64,000 bases of DNA from Oscillospiraceae bacterium (GTDB taxonomy: Bacteria > Bacillota > Clostridia > Oscillospirales > Oscillospiraceae). Every line of letters starts with the position of its first letter. Position 1 is the stretch's first letter. The stretch lies in NCBI GenBank assembly GCA_009783555.1, contig WRDH01000004.1, positions 30,797 to 94,796 of the forward strand. Direction: 5' to 3'. Below are positions 53,000-62,099 of the stretch, in pieces. A model generated the notes under the pieces. That model ran no database searches. It was not told where the DNA came from and was given only the letters and a program-made list of their open reading frames with translations. A program made the translations under genes and the position numbers.

Positions 53000-53140
53000 G
53001 AAACTGCGTGGAGGGTATTCAAAAAACTTTTATAGTTTCAGTCAGCACACAAATTTTGCCGAACAAAGCAAGTTTTTACTATGGTACTAGTGCATTGGCT
53101 GGAACTAAAAAAGTTTTTTGAATACCCTCCGCGAAGTTTC
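53000..53140. repeat. 141-bp inverted-repeat element (MITE-like)
   Basis: Arms of 42 bp (53000-53041 and 53099-53140) match at 38 positions: the outer ends read GAAACTGCGTGGAGGGTATT and AATACCCTCCGCGAAGTTTC. The 57-bp centre is unpaired and codes for nothing. It lies between convergent genes; no clear target-site duplication is seen. Confidence 0.7.
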
Positions 53141-53147
53141 ACAACAA

Positions 53148-53591
53148 CTATAAATCGTCTTCAAACGGAATCATTGTGACACGGTCTTCATCATCATCAG
53201 CCTCGTGCAGATCTGCATCTATTTCTATAAGTGCGGGTTCTTCATCACGCTTGAATAAATCATAAGCTTCACGCTCATTATCAGGCATATTAAGGCTGAA
53301 ACCCTCAAGCTCATCATCTTTGGCGTGGCGGCGTCTTACCTCATCGTATAGCGCAAGCGTCTCATTTTTGAGTGCGACACGTTCGTAAGCACCGTCTTGT
53401 TCACGCTCTATTCTTCGCACAACCTCTTTATCACGCCATTTAGCTTGTTCCGACTCGCCGAGAGCTGCCTTGTCCGTTCTTCGTTTCCTCACTTTACTGT
53501 TGCCCCTTCTGAATTGTGCACGAATAATAAACACATTGATAACCAACACAACAAGGACAATTGCGAAAATAAATGCGACACCATTATCCAT
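53148..53591 (-). CDS. Membrane-anchored acidic/coiled protein of unknown function
   Basis: A 147-residue protein with one N-terminal helix (FIFAIVLVVLVINVFIIR). A basic stretch follows (RRGNSKVRKRRTDK), then a charged, probably coiled-coil middle and a very acidic C-terminus (EADDDEDRVTMIPFEDDL). I recognise no family. ATG 53591 follows GGGGGTGAG; an in-frame GTG three codons earlier overlaps that site. It lies alone between the inverted-repeat element and the divergent ABC-F gene. Confidence 0.65.
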   Translation of the reverse strand: MDNGVAFIFAIVLVVLVINVFIIRAQFRRGNSKVRKRRTDKAALGESEQAKWRDKEVVRRIEREQDGAYERVALKNETLALYDEVRRRHAKDDELEGFSLNMPDNEREAYDLFKRDEEPALIEIDADLHEADDDEDRVTMIPFEDDL

Positions 53592-53662
53592 GCAACTCAC
53601 CCCCGTATGTATTACGATGCCTGATTACATTACCTGCGCTACTTGGTAATTATATCATATTT

Positions 53663-53690
53663 TTGATGCAAATACTATGTGTTATATGAT
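53663..53690 (+). promoter_or_regulatory. Possible promoter for the ABC-F gene
   Basis: TTGATG (53663-53668), 16-bp spacer, TATGAT (53685-53690), about 37 bp before the start codon. A second -10-like box TATACT overlaps just downstream. Confidence 0.4.
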
Positions 53691-53727
53691 ATACTTTCAC
53701 CAAATAATCTGAATAGGAATTACTGCT

Positions 53728-55329
53728 ATGATTACTGTTAATAACCTCAGCTTGCAATTTGGAGGTACTACCTTGTTTTCAAGGGTTGACCTGCAATTTA
53801 CAGCAGGCAATTGTTATGGTGTTATCGGTGCAAACGGCTCGGGGAAATCGTCGTTTTTGAAGATACTCGCCGGTGAGCTTGATCACACAACCGGTTCTGT
53901 TGAGATAAAACCCGAAGTGCGTATGTCGGTTCTTAAGCAAGACCAGAATATGTATGATGAATACTCTGTAATTGACACAGTTATAATGGGCAACCAGCGT
54001 TTGTTCCAATGCGGCAGGGAAAAAGACGAATTGTATCAAAAAGAAGACTTTTCCGATGAAGACGGAATTCGGGCGGCAGAGCTTGAAGAGGAGTACGCCG
54101 AGCTTGGAGGATGGGAGTCAGAGTCGGATGCATCACAATTGTTGCAAGGGCTAGGTATACCGACAGCCCTGCACCATTCTCTTATGAGTGAAATGGAGCC
54201 GCGACAGAAGGTCAAGGCACTTCTTGCGCAAGCTCTCTTCGGAAAACCGGATATAATACTGCTCGATGAGCCGACCAACAACCTTGATGTAGGCAGCGTT
54301 GTGTGGCTTGAAGATTTCCTGATGGACTACGAGGGAACAGTGATTGTTGTTGCACATGATCGTTATTTTCTAAACACCGTTTGTACGCACATAGTTGACA
54401 TTGATTACGGGAAAATCAAAATGTACGTCGGCAACTATGACTTCTGGTACGATTCAAGCCAGCTCATGCAGAAACTGATAAAAGAAAAGAATAAAAAAAC
54501 CGAGGATAAAATACAGGAGCTAGAAGAGTTTGTCCGGCGTTTTTCGGCGAATAAATCTAAATCCCGGCAAGCGACATCACGCAAAAAACTTATAGAGAAA
54601 ATCAGAGTCGAAGATATGCCTGCTTCAACACGCCGTTACCCGTGGGTAGGCTTCAAAATCGAACGCGAACCCGGAAAAGACAGGTTGTTTGTCAATGATG
54701 TATCGTACAGTATCGACGGCGTAAAGGTGCTTGATAAAGTCAGCTTTATAATGAGCCGTGATGACAAAATAGCATTTATCGGAGAAAATGAAAACACCAT
54801 CACCACTATGTTCAGGTTACTTGCGGGCGAACTGGAACCTGACGAAGGCGAAATAAAGTGGGGTGTTTCAACATCACAGTCTTACTTCCCGAAAGACAAC
54901 ACCTCGTATTTTACAAACAGTGAACTTAACATCATAGATTGGATCCGCCAGTTTTCCGATGACAAAAAAGAAAGCTTTCTTCGTACATTTCTCGGACGCA
55001 TGTTATTTACAGGCGACGATGTGTACAAAGAAGTACGCGTTTTATCAGGCGGCGAAAAAGTACGCTGTATGCTGTCGCGGCTGATGCTCTCGGGTGCAAG
55101 CGTCCTGCTACTCGACCAGCCGACAAATCACCTTGATTTGGAAAGTGTCGCCGCACTGAACAACGGCTTGACAGACTTTAAAGGAAACATAATCTTCACA
55201 ACCCATGACCACCAACTGATTCAAACAACAGCAAACAGAATAATCGAATTCAAAGACACCGGTATAATTGACAGGGCTATGTCATACGATGAATATGTGG
55301 AATCAGTGAAAAATGAAGCGGTGGGCTAG
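53728..55329 (+). CDS. ABC-F family ATPase (YkpA-like)
   Basis: A 533-residue soluble protein with two nucleotide-binding domains and no membrane segments; ABC-F proteins act on the ribosome. NBD1 has GANGSGKSSFLK and LLDEPTNNLDVGS; its signature region reads SEMEPRQKVKALLAQ, not LSGGE. A charged linker with EKNKKTEDKIQELEEFVRRF follows. NBD2 has a degenerate Walker A (GENENTITTM, no Lys) but good RVLSGGEKVRCMLSRLML and LLLDQPTNHLD. This matches my memory of the YkpA/YbiT-type branch. The phosphodiesterase gene follows 18 nt later. Confidence 0.9.
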   Translation: MITVNNLSLQFGGTTLFSRVDLQFTAGNCYGVIGANGSGKSSFLKILAGELDHTTGSVEIKPEVRMSVLKQDQNMYDEYSVIDTVIMGNQRLFQCGREKDELYQKEDFSDEDGIRAAELEEEYAELGGWESESDASQLLQGLGIPTALHHSLMSEMEPRQKVKALLAQALFGKPDIILLDEPTNNLDVGSVVWLEDFLMDYEGTVIVVAHDRYFLNTVCTHIVDIDYGKIKMYVGNYDFWYDSSQLMQKLIKEKNKKTEDKIQELEEFVRRFSANKSKSRQATSRKKLIEKIRVEDMPASTRRYPWVGFKIEREPGKDRLFVNDVSYSIDGVKVLDKVSFIMSRDDKIAFIGENENTITTMFRLLAGELEPDEGEIKWGVSTSQSYFPKDNTSYFTNSELNIIDWIRQFSDDKKESFLRTFLGRMLFTGDDVYKEVRVLSGGEKVRCMLSRLMLSGASVLLLDQPTNHLDLESVAALNNGLTDFKGNIIFTTHDHQLIQTTANRIIEFKDTGIIDRAMSYDEYVESVKNEAVG

Positions 55330-55347
55330 TATGGAGGATACAAACTA

Positions 55348-55809
55348 TTGAAGATACTTGTTATGTCCGATTCTCATGGGTGGAATGATGCCATGCTTGA
55401 TATCACAGCTCTTGAATCTCCTGATGTTATATTGCATCTTGGGGATAAATATACCGATTGTGAGTGTCTTGAAAGAATGTTCCCCGAAATCCCTCTTCGC
55501 ACCGTTAAGGGTAACTGTGACAGCGGAAGAGCTATGCTTGATATGGATGAGTTTACGCTTGAAGGTAAGCGTTTCTTTATGACACACGGGCATTTATTCA
55601 ACGTTAAAATGGGAAAAACAAAAATCATCGATGCCGCAAAAAAAAGAGGTGTGGACATTCTGCTCTTCGGTCACACCCACACACCTTTTTATGATATAAA
55701 AAACGGACTGACAATCCTGAACCCCGGCTGTGTCGGGTTAAATCAGAAATACTACGCAATCATCGATATCAACGATGGCACAGTAGAATGCGAATTGAAA
55801 AGCTTGTGA
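55348..55809 (+). CDS. YfcE/MJ0936 family metallophosphoesterase
   Basis: A 153-residue calcineurin-like phosphodiesterase. Metal-binding motifs are VMSDSHG (Asp, His), HLGDKYTD (Asp), VKGNCDS (Asn), FMTHGHLFN (His) and FGHTHTPFY (His). The physiological substrate is unknown. The start is TTG 55348, about 10 bases after GGAGG. It is likely in an operon with the ABC-F gene. Confidence 0.9.
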   Translation: MKILVMSDSHGWNDAMLDITALESPDVILHLGDKYTDCECLERMFPEIPLRTVKGNCDSGRAMLDMDEFTLEGKRFFMTHGHLFNVKMGKTKIIDAAKKRGVDILLFGHTHTPFYDIKNGLTILNPGCVGLNQKYYAIIDINDGTVECELKSL

Positions 55810-55848
55810 GGGGACAAAAGGGGACGGTACGATTTTGTCCTTTGTCCT
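55810..55848. repeat. Hairpin with GGGGACGG motif
   Basis: GGACAAA pairs with TTTGTCC and the inner part contains AGGGGACGGTACG, related to the GGGGACGGTTC repeats at 43955-44070 and 46713-46801. It directly follows the metallophosphoesterase gene. Confidence 0.5.
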
Positions 55849-55850
55849 GA

Positions 55851-55900
55851 AAATCAAAAACCGACGGAAACTGCTCTGCAACAGAGCGAGTGACCGCCGG
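55851..55900 (-). terminator. Intrinsic terminator of the ctsR-mcsA-clpC operon
   Basis: On the minus strand CCGGCGG (55894-55900) pairs with CCGTCGG (55861-55867), with an inner GCTCTG-TTG-CAGAGC stem, then TTTTTGATTTT. It lies about 75 nt after the clpC stop. Confidence 0.8.
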
Positions 55901-55974
55901 ATTATACTATATATATCGGGGTTTTATCAGAAAACTTTAGCTTTTCGTGTTAAAATTTCACCGCATTGTCAAAC

Positions 55975-58434
55975 TCACACAACAACAATCTTTTCATCCT
56001 CTGCTTTTATCGTTATATCGTCGCCTTCTTTTATTTTTCCTTCCAGCATTTTTTCTGCGACCGTGTCTTCTACTGTGCTTTGGATTTTTCTGCGCAGGGG
56101 TCTTGCGCCGTAGACGGGGTCGTATCCTTGTTCTGCCAGAAGGTCTATCGCTGATTCGTCTATTGACATTTTAATACCGATGGATTTCATGCGTTGTTTT
56201 ACCATTTCCAGCATTTTGTTACTGATTTCTTTTATGTCGTCCTTGCTCAGTTTATGGAAAACGATTGTATCGTCTATTCTGTTCAAGAACTCCGGTTTGA
56301 ACAAACGCTTGACTTCATCCATGACAGCTTCGCGGATTTGCTCATACTCGCTGTCGTCTGCATCTTTATCATCTGCGTTAAAGCCTAACTTTGTCCGGTT
56401 TTCCGTTATATTTCTCGCACCTGCGTTTGATGTCATAACAATAATCGAATTTTTGAAATCTACCTTGCGACCTTGCGAGTCAGTCAACGTTCCGTCTTCC
56501 ATTATTTGAAGAAGCAGATTAAATACATCCTCATGTGCTTTTTCAATTTCATCAAACAGCAGCACCGAGTAAGGTCTGCGCCGCACTTTTTCGGTGAGAT
56601 TTCCGCCTTCTTCGTACCCGATATATCCGGGCGGTGAGCCAATCATTTTTGAAGTCGTATGTTTATCCATGTACTCCGACATGTCTATACGGAGCATTGC
56701 GTTTTCATCACCGAACATTGCTTCCGCAAGTGCTTTGGAAAGCTCTGTTTTCCCTACACCTGTCGGACCGAGAAACAAGAATGAACCTATCGGGCGTTTC
56801 GGGTCTTTCAGTCCTACCCTGCCCCGTCGCAGTGCTTTTGACACAGCCTTGACGGCTTCGTCTTGACCTACGACACGGTTGTGCAGCGAATCTTCCATCT
56901 TGAGCAAACGCTCACTTTCATCCTGAGTTATACTCGTAACAGGTATACCTGTCCAACCTGACACAATCATTGCTATATCTTCGGCATCAACACTTTTCGT
57001 GTTCCCGCGTTTGGCGGTTTCCCAGTTCTTGCGCGCCTCCATTATTTTAGCGTTTAGTTCCCTTTCGCGGTCTCTAACGCCTGCGGCACTTTCAAAGTCT
57101 TGCTTTTTGATTGCAGCTTCCTTTTCTTTCGCAAGCTCATCCTTCTGTGCTTCAAGCTCTTTCAGATCAGCAGGAAGCTTAAGCTTATCGAGTCTGACGC
57201 GCGACGAAGCTTCATCAATTAAATCAATTGCCTTGTCGGGTAAATATCTGTCATTAATATATCTGCTCGATAGATTGACCGCTGTTTCAATGGCATCGTC
57301 CGTTATCTTAAGCTTGTGGTGTTCCTCGTATTTATCCCGCAAACCCTTGAGAATCTCAATTGATTCTTCCTGCGTAGGTTCTTCGATTGTAACAGGCTGA
57401 AAACGCCGCTCAAGTGCAGCATCTTTTTCCACATGCTTTCTGTACTCATTAAGAGTAGTCGCTCCAATGATTTGCATTTCACCGCGTCCGAGCAGCGGCT
57501 TAATTATATTTGCGGCATCGATTGCGCCTTCGGCAGCACCTGCACCGATTATTGTATGAAGTTCATCAATAAAAAGAATCACATCGCCGGCTTGTTGCAC
57601 TTCATCTATAGCGGTTTTAATACGTTCTTCAAAATCACCTCTATACTTGGTGCCTGCCAGCATTCCGCTTAAATCAAGTGTAACAATACGTTTATCGAGC
57701 AAGGTTTCCGGTGCTTCTCCCGCAACGATTGATATAGCAAGCCCCTCGGCTATGGCGGTTTTGCCGACACCCGGTTCGCCAATTAAAACAGGATTGTTTT
57801 TTGTACGTCTTGACAAAATTTGGATTACACGTTGTATTTCATTTTCTCTGCCAATGACGGGATCAAGAGTTCCCGCACCCGCTGCTTTTGTTAAGTCACG
57901 GCTGAACTGATCCAACATTTTTGTATCGGACTTTTTGCTCCCTTTTCCCGATGATCGTGCTGCAACAGGAATCGGTCTGAAAATATTGCTGCCGATTGCA
58001 TCGACAAGGTCGGTGAATATCTTATCAATATCCAGTCCGGTTTTGAAAATGATTTTTGCCGCGTTGCTTTCATATTCACGTAACAGACCTGCAAGCAGAT
58101 GCTCCGGATCAGCATTTTTGTATCCCCTGCTGTTAGCTTCCGCGCAAGCAACATTAGCAACATGCTTCGCTCTCGGTGTAAACCCTTGCGGCAATGTATC
58201 GGTAAATTCATTACGTCCGATAAGCTTTATTATAACATCTACTATAAGCCGGCTTTGTAAGCCTGCATTATTCAAAATCTTGGCAGCGGCTCCGCCATCC
58301 TCAATAGACAGCCCGTAAAGTATATGTTCTGTGCCTATCAGTGTATGCCCAAGCTCGACTGCCATCGCTTGCGCGTGATCGAATACATTTATTGAGCGGT
58401 CGGTGAATCCTGTATAATTGTCCCCAAATCGCAT
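55975..58434 (-). CDS. clpC: ATP-dependent Clp protease ATP-binding subunit ClpC
   Basis: Hsp100 unfoldase that feeds substrates to ClpP; 819 residues. It has a Clp_N domain ([14 protein letters not shown]), NBD1 with GEPGVGKT and [15 protein letters not shown], and a UVR-containing middle domain ([17 protein letters not shown]). NBD2 has [15 protein letters not shown] and [11 protein letters not shown], with sensor-2 GARPLRR near the C-terminus. ATG 58434 follows GGAAGGAG and lies 46 bases inside mcsA. It is the last gene of the CtsR-controlled operon, ending in a clear terminator. Confidence 0.96.
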   Translation of the reverse strand: MRFGDNYTGFTDRSINVFDHAQAMAVELGHTLIGTEHILYGLSIEDGGAAAKILNNAGLQSRLIVDVIIKLIGRNEFTDTLPQGFTPRAKHVANVACAEANSRGYKNADPEHLLAGLLREYESNAAKIIFKTGLDIDKIFTDLVDAIGSNIFRPIPVAARSSGKGSKKSDTKMLDQFSRDLTKAAGAGTLDPVIGRENEIQRVIQILSRRTKNNPVLIGEPGVGKTAIAEGLAISIVAGEAPETLLDKRIVTLDLSGMLAGTKYRGDFEERIKTAIDEVQQAGDVILFIDELHTIIGAGAAEGAIDAANIIKPLLGRGEMQIIGATTLNEYRKHVEKDAALERRFQPVTIEEPTQEESIEILKGLRDKYEEHHKLKITDDAIETAVNLSSRYINDRYLPDKAIDLIDEASSRVRLDKLKLPADLKELEAQKDELAKEKEAAIKKQDFESAAGVRDRERELNAKIMEARKNWETAKRGNTKSVDAEDIAMIVSGWTGIPVTSITQDESERLLKMEDSLHNRVVGQDEAVKAVSKALRRGRVGLKDPKRPIGSFLFLGPTGVGKTELSKALAEAMFGDENAMLRIDMSEYMDKHTTSKMIGSPPGYIGYEEGGNLTEKVRRRPYSVLLFDEIEKAHEDVFNLLLQIMEDGTLTDSQGRKVDFKNSIIVMTSNAGARNITENRTKLGFNADDKDADDSEYEQIREAVMDEVKRLFKPEFLNRIDDTIVFHKLSKDDIKEISNKMLEMVKQRMKSIGIKMSIDESAIDLLAEQGYDPVYGARPLRRKIQSTVEDTVAEKMLEGKIKEGDDITIKAEDEKIVVV

Positions 58435-58946
58435 TCCTTACTCCTTCCCGCATCCGGTGTATTATTTTCAAGTTCTTTGATTTTGTCGCGCAGCTCCGCG
58501 GCTTTCTCAAATTCTTCATTTGCAACGGCTGTGTGCATTTGTGCATTCAACTCACGACGAATCTTCATTTCTTCATCGATTTCGATATTAATATTGTTTT
58601 TGCGTGGTTGCCCGCAACCGCAGTCACATAGACTTCCTTGCTGCGGCACACCCATAATCGGATGAACCGAAAACGGCAATACGTTTTTTGACTGCTTCAT
58701 TGGGATTGCAAGCGGTACAAATCCGCTGACCCCGCGAATCGGGAAAAACTCGTTTAAAATTTCGCTAAGATCAATAAAATGACTTTGGTCAAGGCTCATA
58801 AACTGTTCCTGATCAAACATTTTTTCTAAATCAAAACCCGATTCTTCCGCGCATTGTGAACACAGATGTGTCTCAGTTACACAACCGTTTACATTTGATG
58901 AATAGTGAAAGCTAACTTCACTGCTTCCGCATTTTTGACATTTCAT
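58389..58946 (-). CDS. mcsA: McsA-like zinc/UVR protein
   Basis: A 185-residue adaptor-like protein. The N-terminus has zinc-finger cysteine pairs (MKCQKCGSSEV and LCSQCAEESG) and a third cluster CDCGCGQP is in the middle. A UVR motif (EEFEKAAELRDKIKELE) lies near the C-terminus. In Bacillus McsA activates the arginine kinase McsB, but no mcsB follows here; clpC overlaps by 46 bases. ATG 58946 was chosen because it starts the first zinc finger; earlier in-frame starts lack a well-spaced site. Confidence 0.88.
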   Translation of the reverse strand: MKCQKCGSSEVSFHYSSNVNGCVTETHLCSQCAEESGFDLEKMFDQEQFMSLDQSHFIDLSEILNEFFPIRGVSGFVPLAIPMKQSKNVLPFSVHPIMGVPQQGSLCDCGCGQPRKNNINIEIDEEMKIRRELNAQMHTAVANEEFEKAAELRDKIKELENNTPDAGRSKECDLGTIIQDSPTAQ

Positions 58947-59034
58947 AACAATTACCAATCCTTTCATAACTCCCGGCACTAAACAACCATGAAAAGGAAT
59001 GGTCATTTGTACATTCGTTTGTATATATTTATCA

Positions 59035-59487
59035 TTACAAGTTTGTTTGCATCAGCATCTGCTTTAAGATGCTCGCTCTCAGCGCGTCACGCTCAATCGG
59101 TCTTGCAGGTCTTAGCGCATTTTCGCTTATCGCAGACATTAAAAGCTTTACTTCATCTTCCTTGATTGCTTCATTGTGCTGAAGATTGGCAAGCAATGCT
59201 GCCGCTGTGTTTGTATCTACTCTCTCACCGATTGCATTTACCGTGTGCATTAAAAGAATTTCGGAATCAATAGCTATTCTTTTGATTCGTATATATCCTC
59301 CGCCGCCGCGTCTGCTCTCTACAAGGTAACCGCGTTCCGGCGAAAACCGCGTTGATATTACATAATTTATCTGACTGGGAACGCAATTAAATCTGCCTGC
59401 AAGCTCCGCTCTCTGCAATTCCGCGATCCCGCCCATATCATTGAGCATATTATCTATAAACCCGGCAATAATATCGCTAACTCCCAT
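59035..59487 (-). CDS. ctsR: Transcriptional repressor CtsR
   Basis: Repressor of class III heat-shock genes, 150 residues. The winged-helix domain includes MGGIAELQRAELAGRFNCVP and the wing SRRGGGGYIRIKRI, whose glycine loop is the thermosensor in other species. It heads the ctsR-mcsA-clpC operon, and two CtsR-like tandem heptads flank its promoter, so it should regulate itself. ATG 59487 is preceded by AAAGGGATGG. Confidence 0.93.
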   Translation of the reverse strand: MGVSDIIAGFIDNMLNDMGGIAELQRAELAGRFNCVPSQINYVISTRFSPERGYLVESRRGGGGYIRIKRIAIDSEILLMHTVNAIGERVDTNTAAALLANLQHNEAIKEDEVKLLMSAISENALRPARPIERDALRASILKQMLMQTNL

Positions 59488-59604
59488 TAAAAGACCATCC
59501 CTTTGTTATATTTAACCGGTCAGTTGTCATTTGGTTTTTGACTTCGTCTTTTCATTTGTCTTTGACTATTTCTTATTTGTCATTTATCATTTGTCATTTA
59601 CAAA

Positions 59605-59621
59605 TTCGACCTTCTCTGACC
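59605..59621 (-). promoter_or_regulatory. CtsR operator-like tandem heptad, downstream box
   Basis: Minus strand GGTCAGA-GAA-GGTCGAA, matching the CtsR layout of two GGTCAAA-type heptads separated by three bases. It lies just downstream of the predicted -10. Confidence 0.6.
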
Positions 59622-59628
59622 TTAACTC

Positions 59629-59657
59629 ATTCTACCTTTTTTCACTCTTCACCGCAA
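59629..59657 (-). promoter_or_regulatory. Promoter of the ctsR operon
   Basis: Minus strand TTGCGG (59652-59657), 17-bp spacer, TAGAAT (59629-59634), placed between two CtsR-like operators. The predicted 5' leader of about 135 nt, and the remaining bases up to 59786, contain no other gene. Confidence 0.55.
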
Positions 59658-59664
59658 CACCCTC

Positions 59665-59681
59665 ACTGACCTTCCCTGACC
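59665..59681 (-). promoter_or_regulatory. CtsR operator-like tandem heptad, upstream box
   Basis: Minus strand GGTCAGG-GAA-GGTCAGT, the same three-base spacing, exactly 60 bp from the other box and just upstream of the -35. Confidence 0.6.
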
Positions 59682-59786
59682 TATCACTAATCATATCAGC
59701 ACATTACTATACCCATGCTCGATTATTCGCAGTATTTCGCTCGTTTTCGCCGTTTTTCACAACCTCGTGCTGCCATCGGGTATCTT

Positions 59787-59815
59787 TTGTCTATACTTTA
59801 TTATTACAATAATAT
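59787..59815 (+). promoter_or_regulatory. Possible promoter for the xerD-like gene
   Basis: TTGTCT (59787-59792), 17-bp spacer, TAATAT (59810-59815), in an AT-rich stretch before the recombinase gene. Confidence 0.4.
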
Positions 59816-59928
59816 TGTCAATCTTTACCTCAAATTTTGGATATATGCACAAAATTAAAAAATCGTTCATATTATGGTTGATTCTTATGGCATGCTGCGA
59901 TAAACTACTCCTACTTGATTTTAGGGGA

Positions 59929-60822
59929 ATGAGTTTTTTGTTTGACATTAAATATATCGACAGATTCAGAAATTACTTGACTAATGAACGTAACGCACCT
60001 ACAAATACGGTGTCGTCGTACATACGCGATATCACACAGTTTGCCAGGCATCTTTGGAAAGGTGAAAACGGCGATTTTGAAAGTGTAACATCAGATGAAG
60101 TGAAGCGGTATTTTTCCGATCTTCAAAACACAGGAAGATCACCAGCAACCATATCGCGAAGCATATCTTCAATAAAGGCATTTTACAAACATATGAGCGA
60201 CGACGGGTTCAAAGGTGAAAACCCCGTAATAGGAGTGCCAATAGCTCCGATACAAAAGAAACAGCCATATATACTTACAAATGCAGAAATCGAATCCTTG
60301 CTTGACCAGCCTGATGAAAGCACTCTCAAAGGCTGCAGAGACAAAGCGATGTTTGAAACTCTTTACGCAACCGGACTCCGTGTCAGCGAGATTATTTCAC
60401 TTGACTTGAATGACGTTAATCTGGTAACAGGACTCATAGTCTGCAGAAACGGTAAAGCAAGAACAATCCCCATTTACAATGAAGCAATAAGAGCAATCAG
60501 CCGCTACTTGACAAACTCCCGCCCCAGCATGGCTGTTACGGGAGAAGTTTCCCTGTTCGTAAATACGGGCGGAGGCAGAATGACCCGTCAAGGCTTCTGG
60601 AAAATCTTAAAAAGCTATCTGGACAAAGCGCAAATCAGTGAAGAAGTGACACCGCAAACACTGCGTCACTCATTTGCCGCTCATTTGCTTGAAAATGGAG
60701 CAGATGTGCGCTCCCTGCAAAAAATGCTGGGACACTCGGACATTTCCTCAACACAAGCCTATGCAAAAGTTATAGGGCAACAGCTAAAGGATGTCTATCG
60801 AAAAGCCCACCCAAGGGCATAG
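59929..60822 (+). CDS. xerD: XerD-type tyrosine recombinase
   Basis: Site-specific recombinase, 297 residues, the normal XerC/XerD size, likely resolving chromosome dimers at dif. The N-terminal SAM-like domain (IDRFRNYLTNERNAPTNTVS) precedes the catalytic domain with Arg in ATGLRVSEI, Lys in VCRNGKARTIPI, TLRHSFAAHLLENG, LGHSDIS and the nucleophile in STQAYAKV. ATG 59929 lies very close to AGGGGA; TTG 59938 is better spaced and may be the true start. The open frame extends to 59767, but that part is hydrophobic non-family sequence. No mobile cargo is attached. Confidence 0.9.
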   Translation: MSFLFDIKYIDRFRNYLTNERNAPTNTVSSYIRDITQFARHLWKGENGDFESVTSDEVKRYFSDLQNTGRSPATISRSISSIKAFYKHMSDDGFKGENPVIGVPIAPIQKKQPYILTNAEIESLLDQPDESTLKGCRDKAMFETLYATGLRVSEIISLDLNDVNLVTGLIVCRNGKARTIPIYNEAIRAISRYLTNSRPSMAVTGEVSLFVNTGGGRMTRQGFWKILKSYLDKAQISEEVTPQTLRHSFAAHLLENGADVRSLQKMLGHSDISSTQAYAKVIGQQLKDVYRKAHPRA

Positions 60823-60836
60823 GAGATAAGCAATAT

Positions 60837-62099
60837 ATGAAGGACGAAACAATTTGCCTGCATTCCGGCTACACCCCCGGCAACACCGAGCCGCGGGTGA
60901 TTCCTATTGTGCAAAGTACCACCTATACCTATGATTCTGCCGAAGAAATCGGTTCTGTGTTTGACGAGCCTACAAAGAGCCTGATTTATTCCCGCTTTGC
61001 AAATCCCACAGTTATGGCGGTCGAAGCAAAAATCGCTGAGCTTGAAGGCGGCATTGCCGCTATGTGCACATCATCGGGACAAGCCGCAACGCTTCTTGCG
61101 ATACTGAATATTTGTAATGCAGGTGACAGCTTTGTCAGTGCCGCGCAGGTATATGGCGGTTCAATTAACCTGTTTTCATATACGTTTAAGAGATTTGGAA
61201 TAGAATGCATTTTTGTTGACACAAACGCGAGTGAAGACGAAATAAGAGCAGCCTTCAAGCCGAATACAAAACTCGTTTTCGGAGAAATGCTGGCAAATCC
61301 CGCTCTGACTGTTTTTGATATAGAAAAGTTCGCAAAAATTGCCCGCGAAAAAAACGTACCGCTCATTGTTGATAACACGTTCCCGACACCCATTTTATGT
61401 AAACCCTTCGACTTCGGAGCAGATATTATCGTACATTCAACATCAAAATACATGGACGGGCACGCGCTGCAGGTCGGTGGTGTCATAGTTGACAGCGGTA
61501 ACTTTGACTGGAATAGCGGTTGCTTCCCGGAAATAACAGGTCCCGACATGTCATATCACGGAATCGTATATACGGAGGTCTATGGCAAAGCTGCATATAT
61601 AGTCAAAGCCAGAATGCAGCTAATGCGTGATTTTGGCGTTTATCCGTCTGCGCATTCCGCATTTTTGCTAAACTTAGGTCTTGAGACGCTCGCTCTCCGT
61701 ATGCAGCGTTATTGCGAAAACGGGCAAGTTGTAGCGGAGTTCTTTAAGGCATCAGACAAAGTCGCAAGCGTAAACTACCCCGGTCTTAAGAGCGACAAGT
61801 ACCATGCGCTGGCACAGAAGTACCTTAAGGGTTCAAGCGGAGTTGTGACGTTTGCGTTGAAAGGCGGTAAAGCCGCAGCAGTAAAGTTCCTTGACTCGCT
61901 CGAAATGGCTTCAAACGCCATCCATGTCGCCGACATCCGCACTTGCGTACTTCATCCCGCAACTACAACACACCGCCAGCTTACGGAAGATAAAATGCTG
62001 GCAGCGGGCGTTGACCCCGGAATGATCCGCTTCTCGGTCGGTCTGGAGCATATTGACGATATTCTGGCTGATATTAAACACGCTCTTGCTTGTGTATAG
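60837..62099 (+). CDS. O-acetylhomoserine sulfhydrylase / cystathionine synthase family PLP enzyme
   Basis: A 420-residue Cys/Met metabolism PLP enzyme closest to the MetY group, which makes homocysteine from O-acetylhomoserine and sulfide. The PLP lysine is in IVHSTSKYMDGHALQVGG, the Tyr/Arg pair in SRFANPT, and SSGQAATLLAIL and VDNTFPTPILCKPF are typical. ATG 60837 follows AGGAGATA, 14 nt after xerD. Its 3' end overlaps convergent hflX by 26 bases. Confidence 0.9.
   Translation: MKDETICLHSGYTPGNTEPRVIPIVQSTTYTYDSAEEIGSVFDEPTKSLIYSRFANPTVMAVEAKIAELEGGIAAMCTSSGQAATLLAILNICNAGDSFVSAAQVYGGSINLFSYTFKRFGIECIFVDTNASEDEIRAAFKPNTKLVFGEMLANPALTVFDIEKFAKIAREKNVPLIVDNTFPTPILCKPFDFGADIIVHSTSKYMDGHALQVGGVIVDSGNFDWNSGCFPEITGPDMSYHGIVYTEVYGKAAYIVKARMQLMRDFGVYPSAHSAFLLNLGLETLALRMQRYCENGQVVAEFFKASDKVASVNYPGLKSDKYHALAQKYLKGSSGVVTFALKGGKAAAVKFLDSLEMASNAIHVADIRTCVLHPATTTHRQLTEDKMLAAGVDPGMIRFSVGLEHIDDILADIKHALACV

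Noticed and set aside
59767..59928. N-terminal extension of the recombinase frame with a hydrophobic segment
   Set aside because: XerD proteins start at the DIKYIDRFRN region; the extension overlaps the predicted promoter and has no ribosome-binding site.
62074..62099. Overlap of the PLP enzyme and HflX genes as an error or antisense device
   Set aside because: Both C-termini agree with their families; a 26-base tail-to-tail overlap is ordinary.
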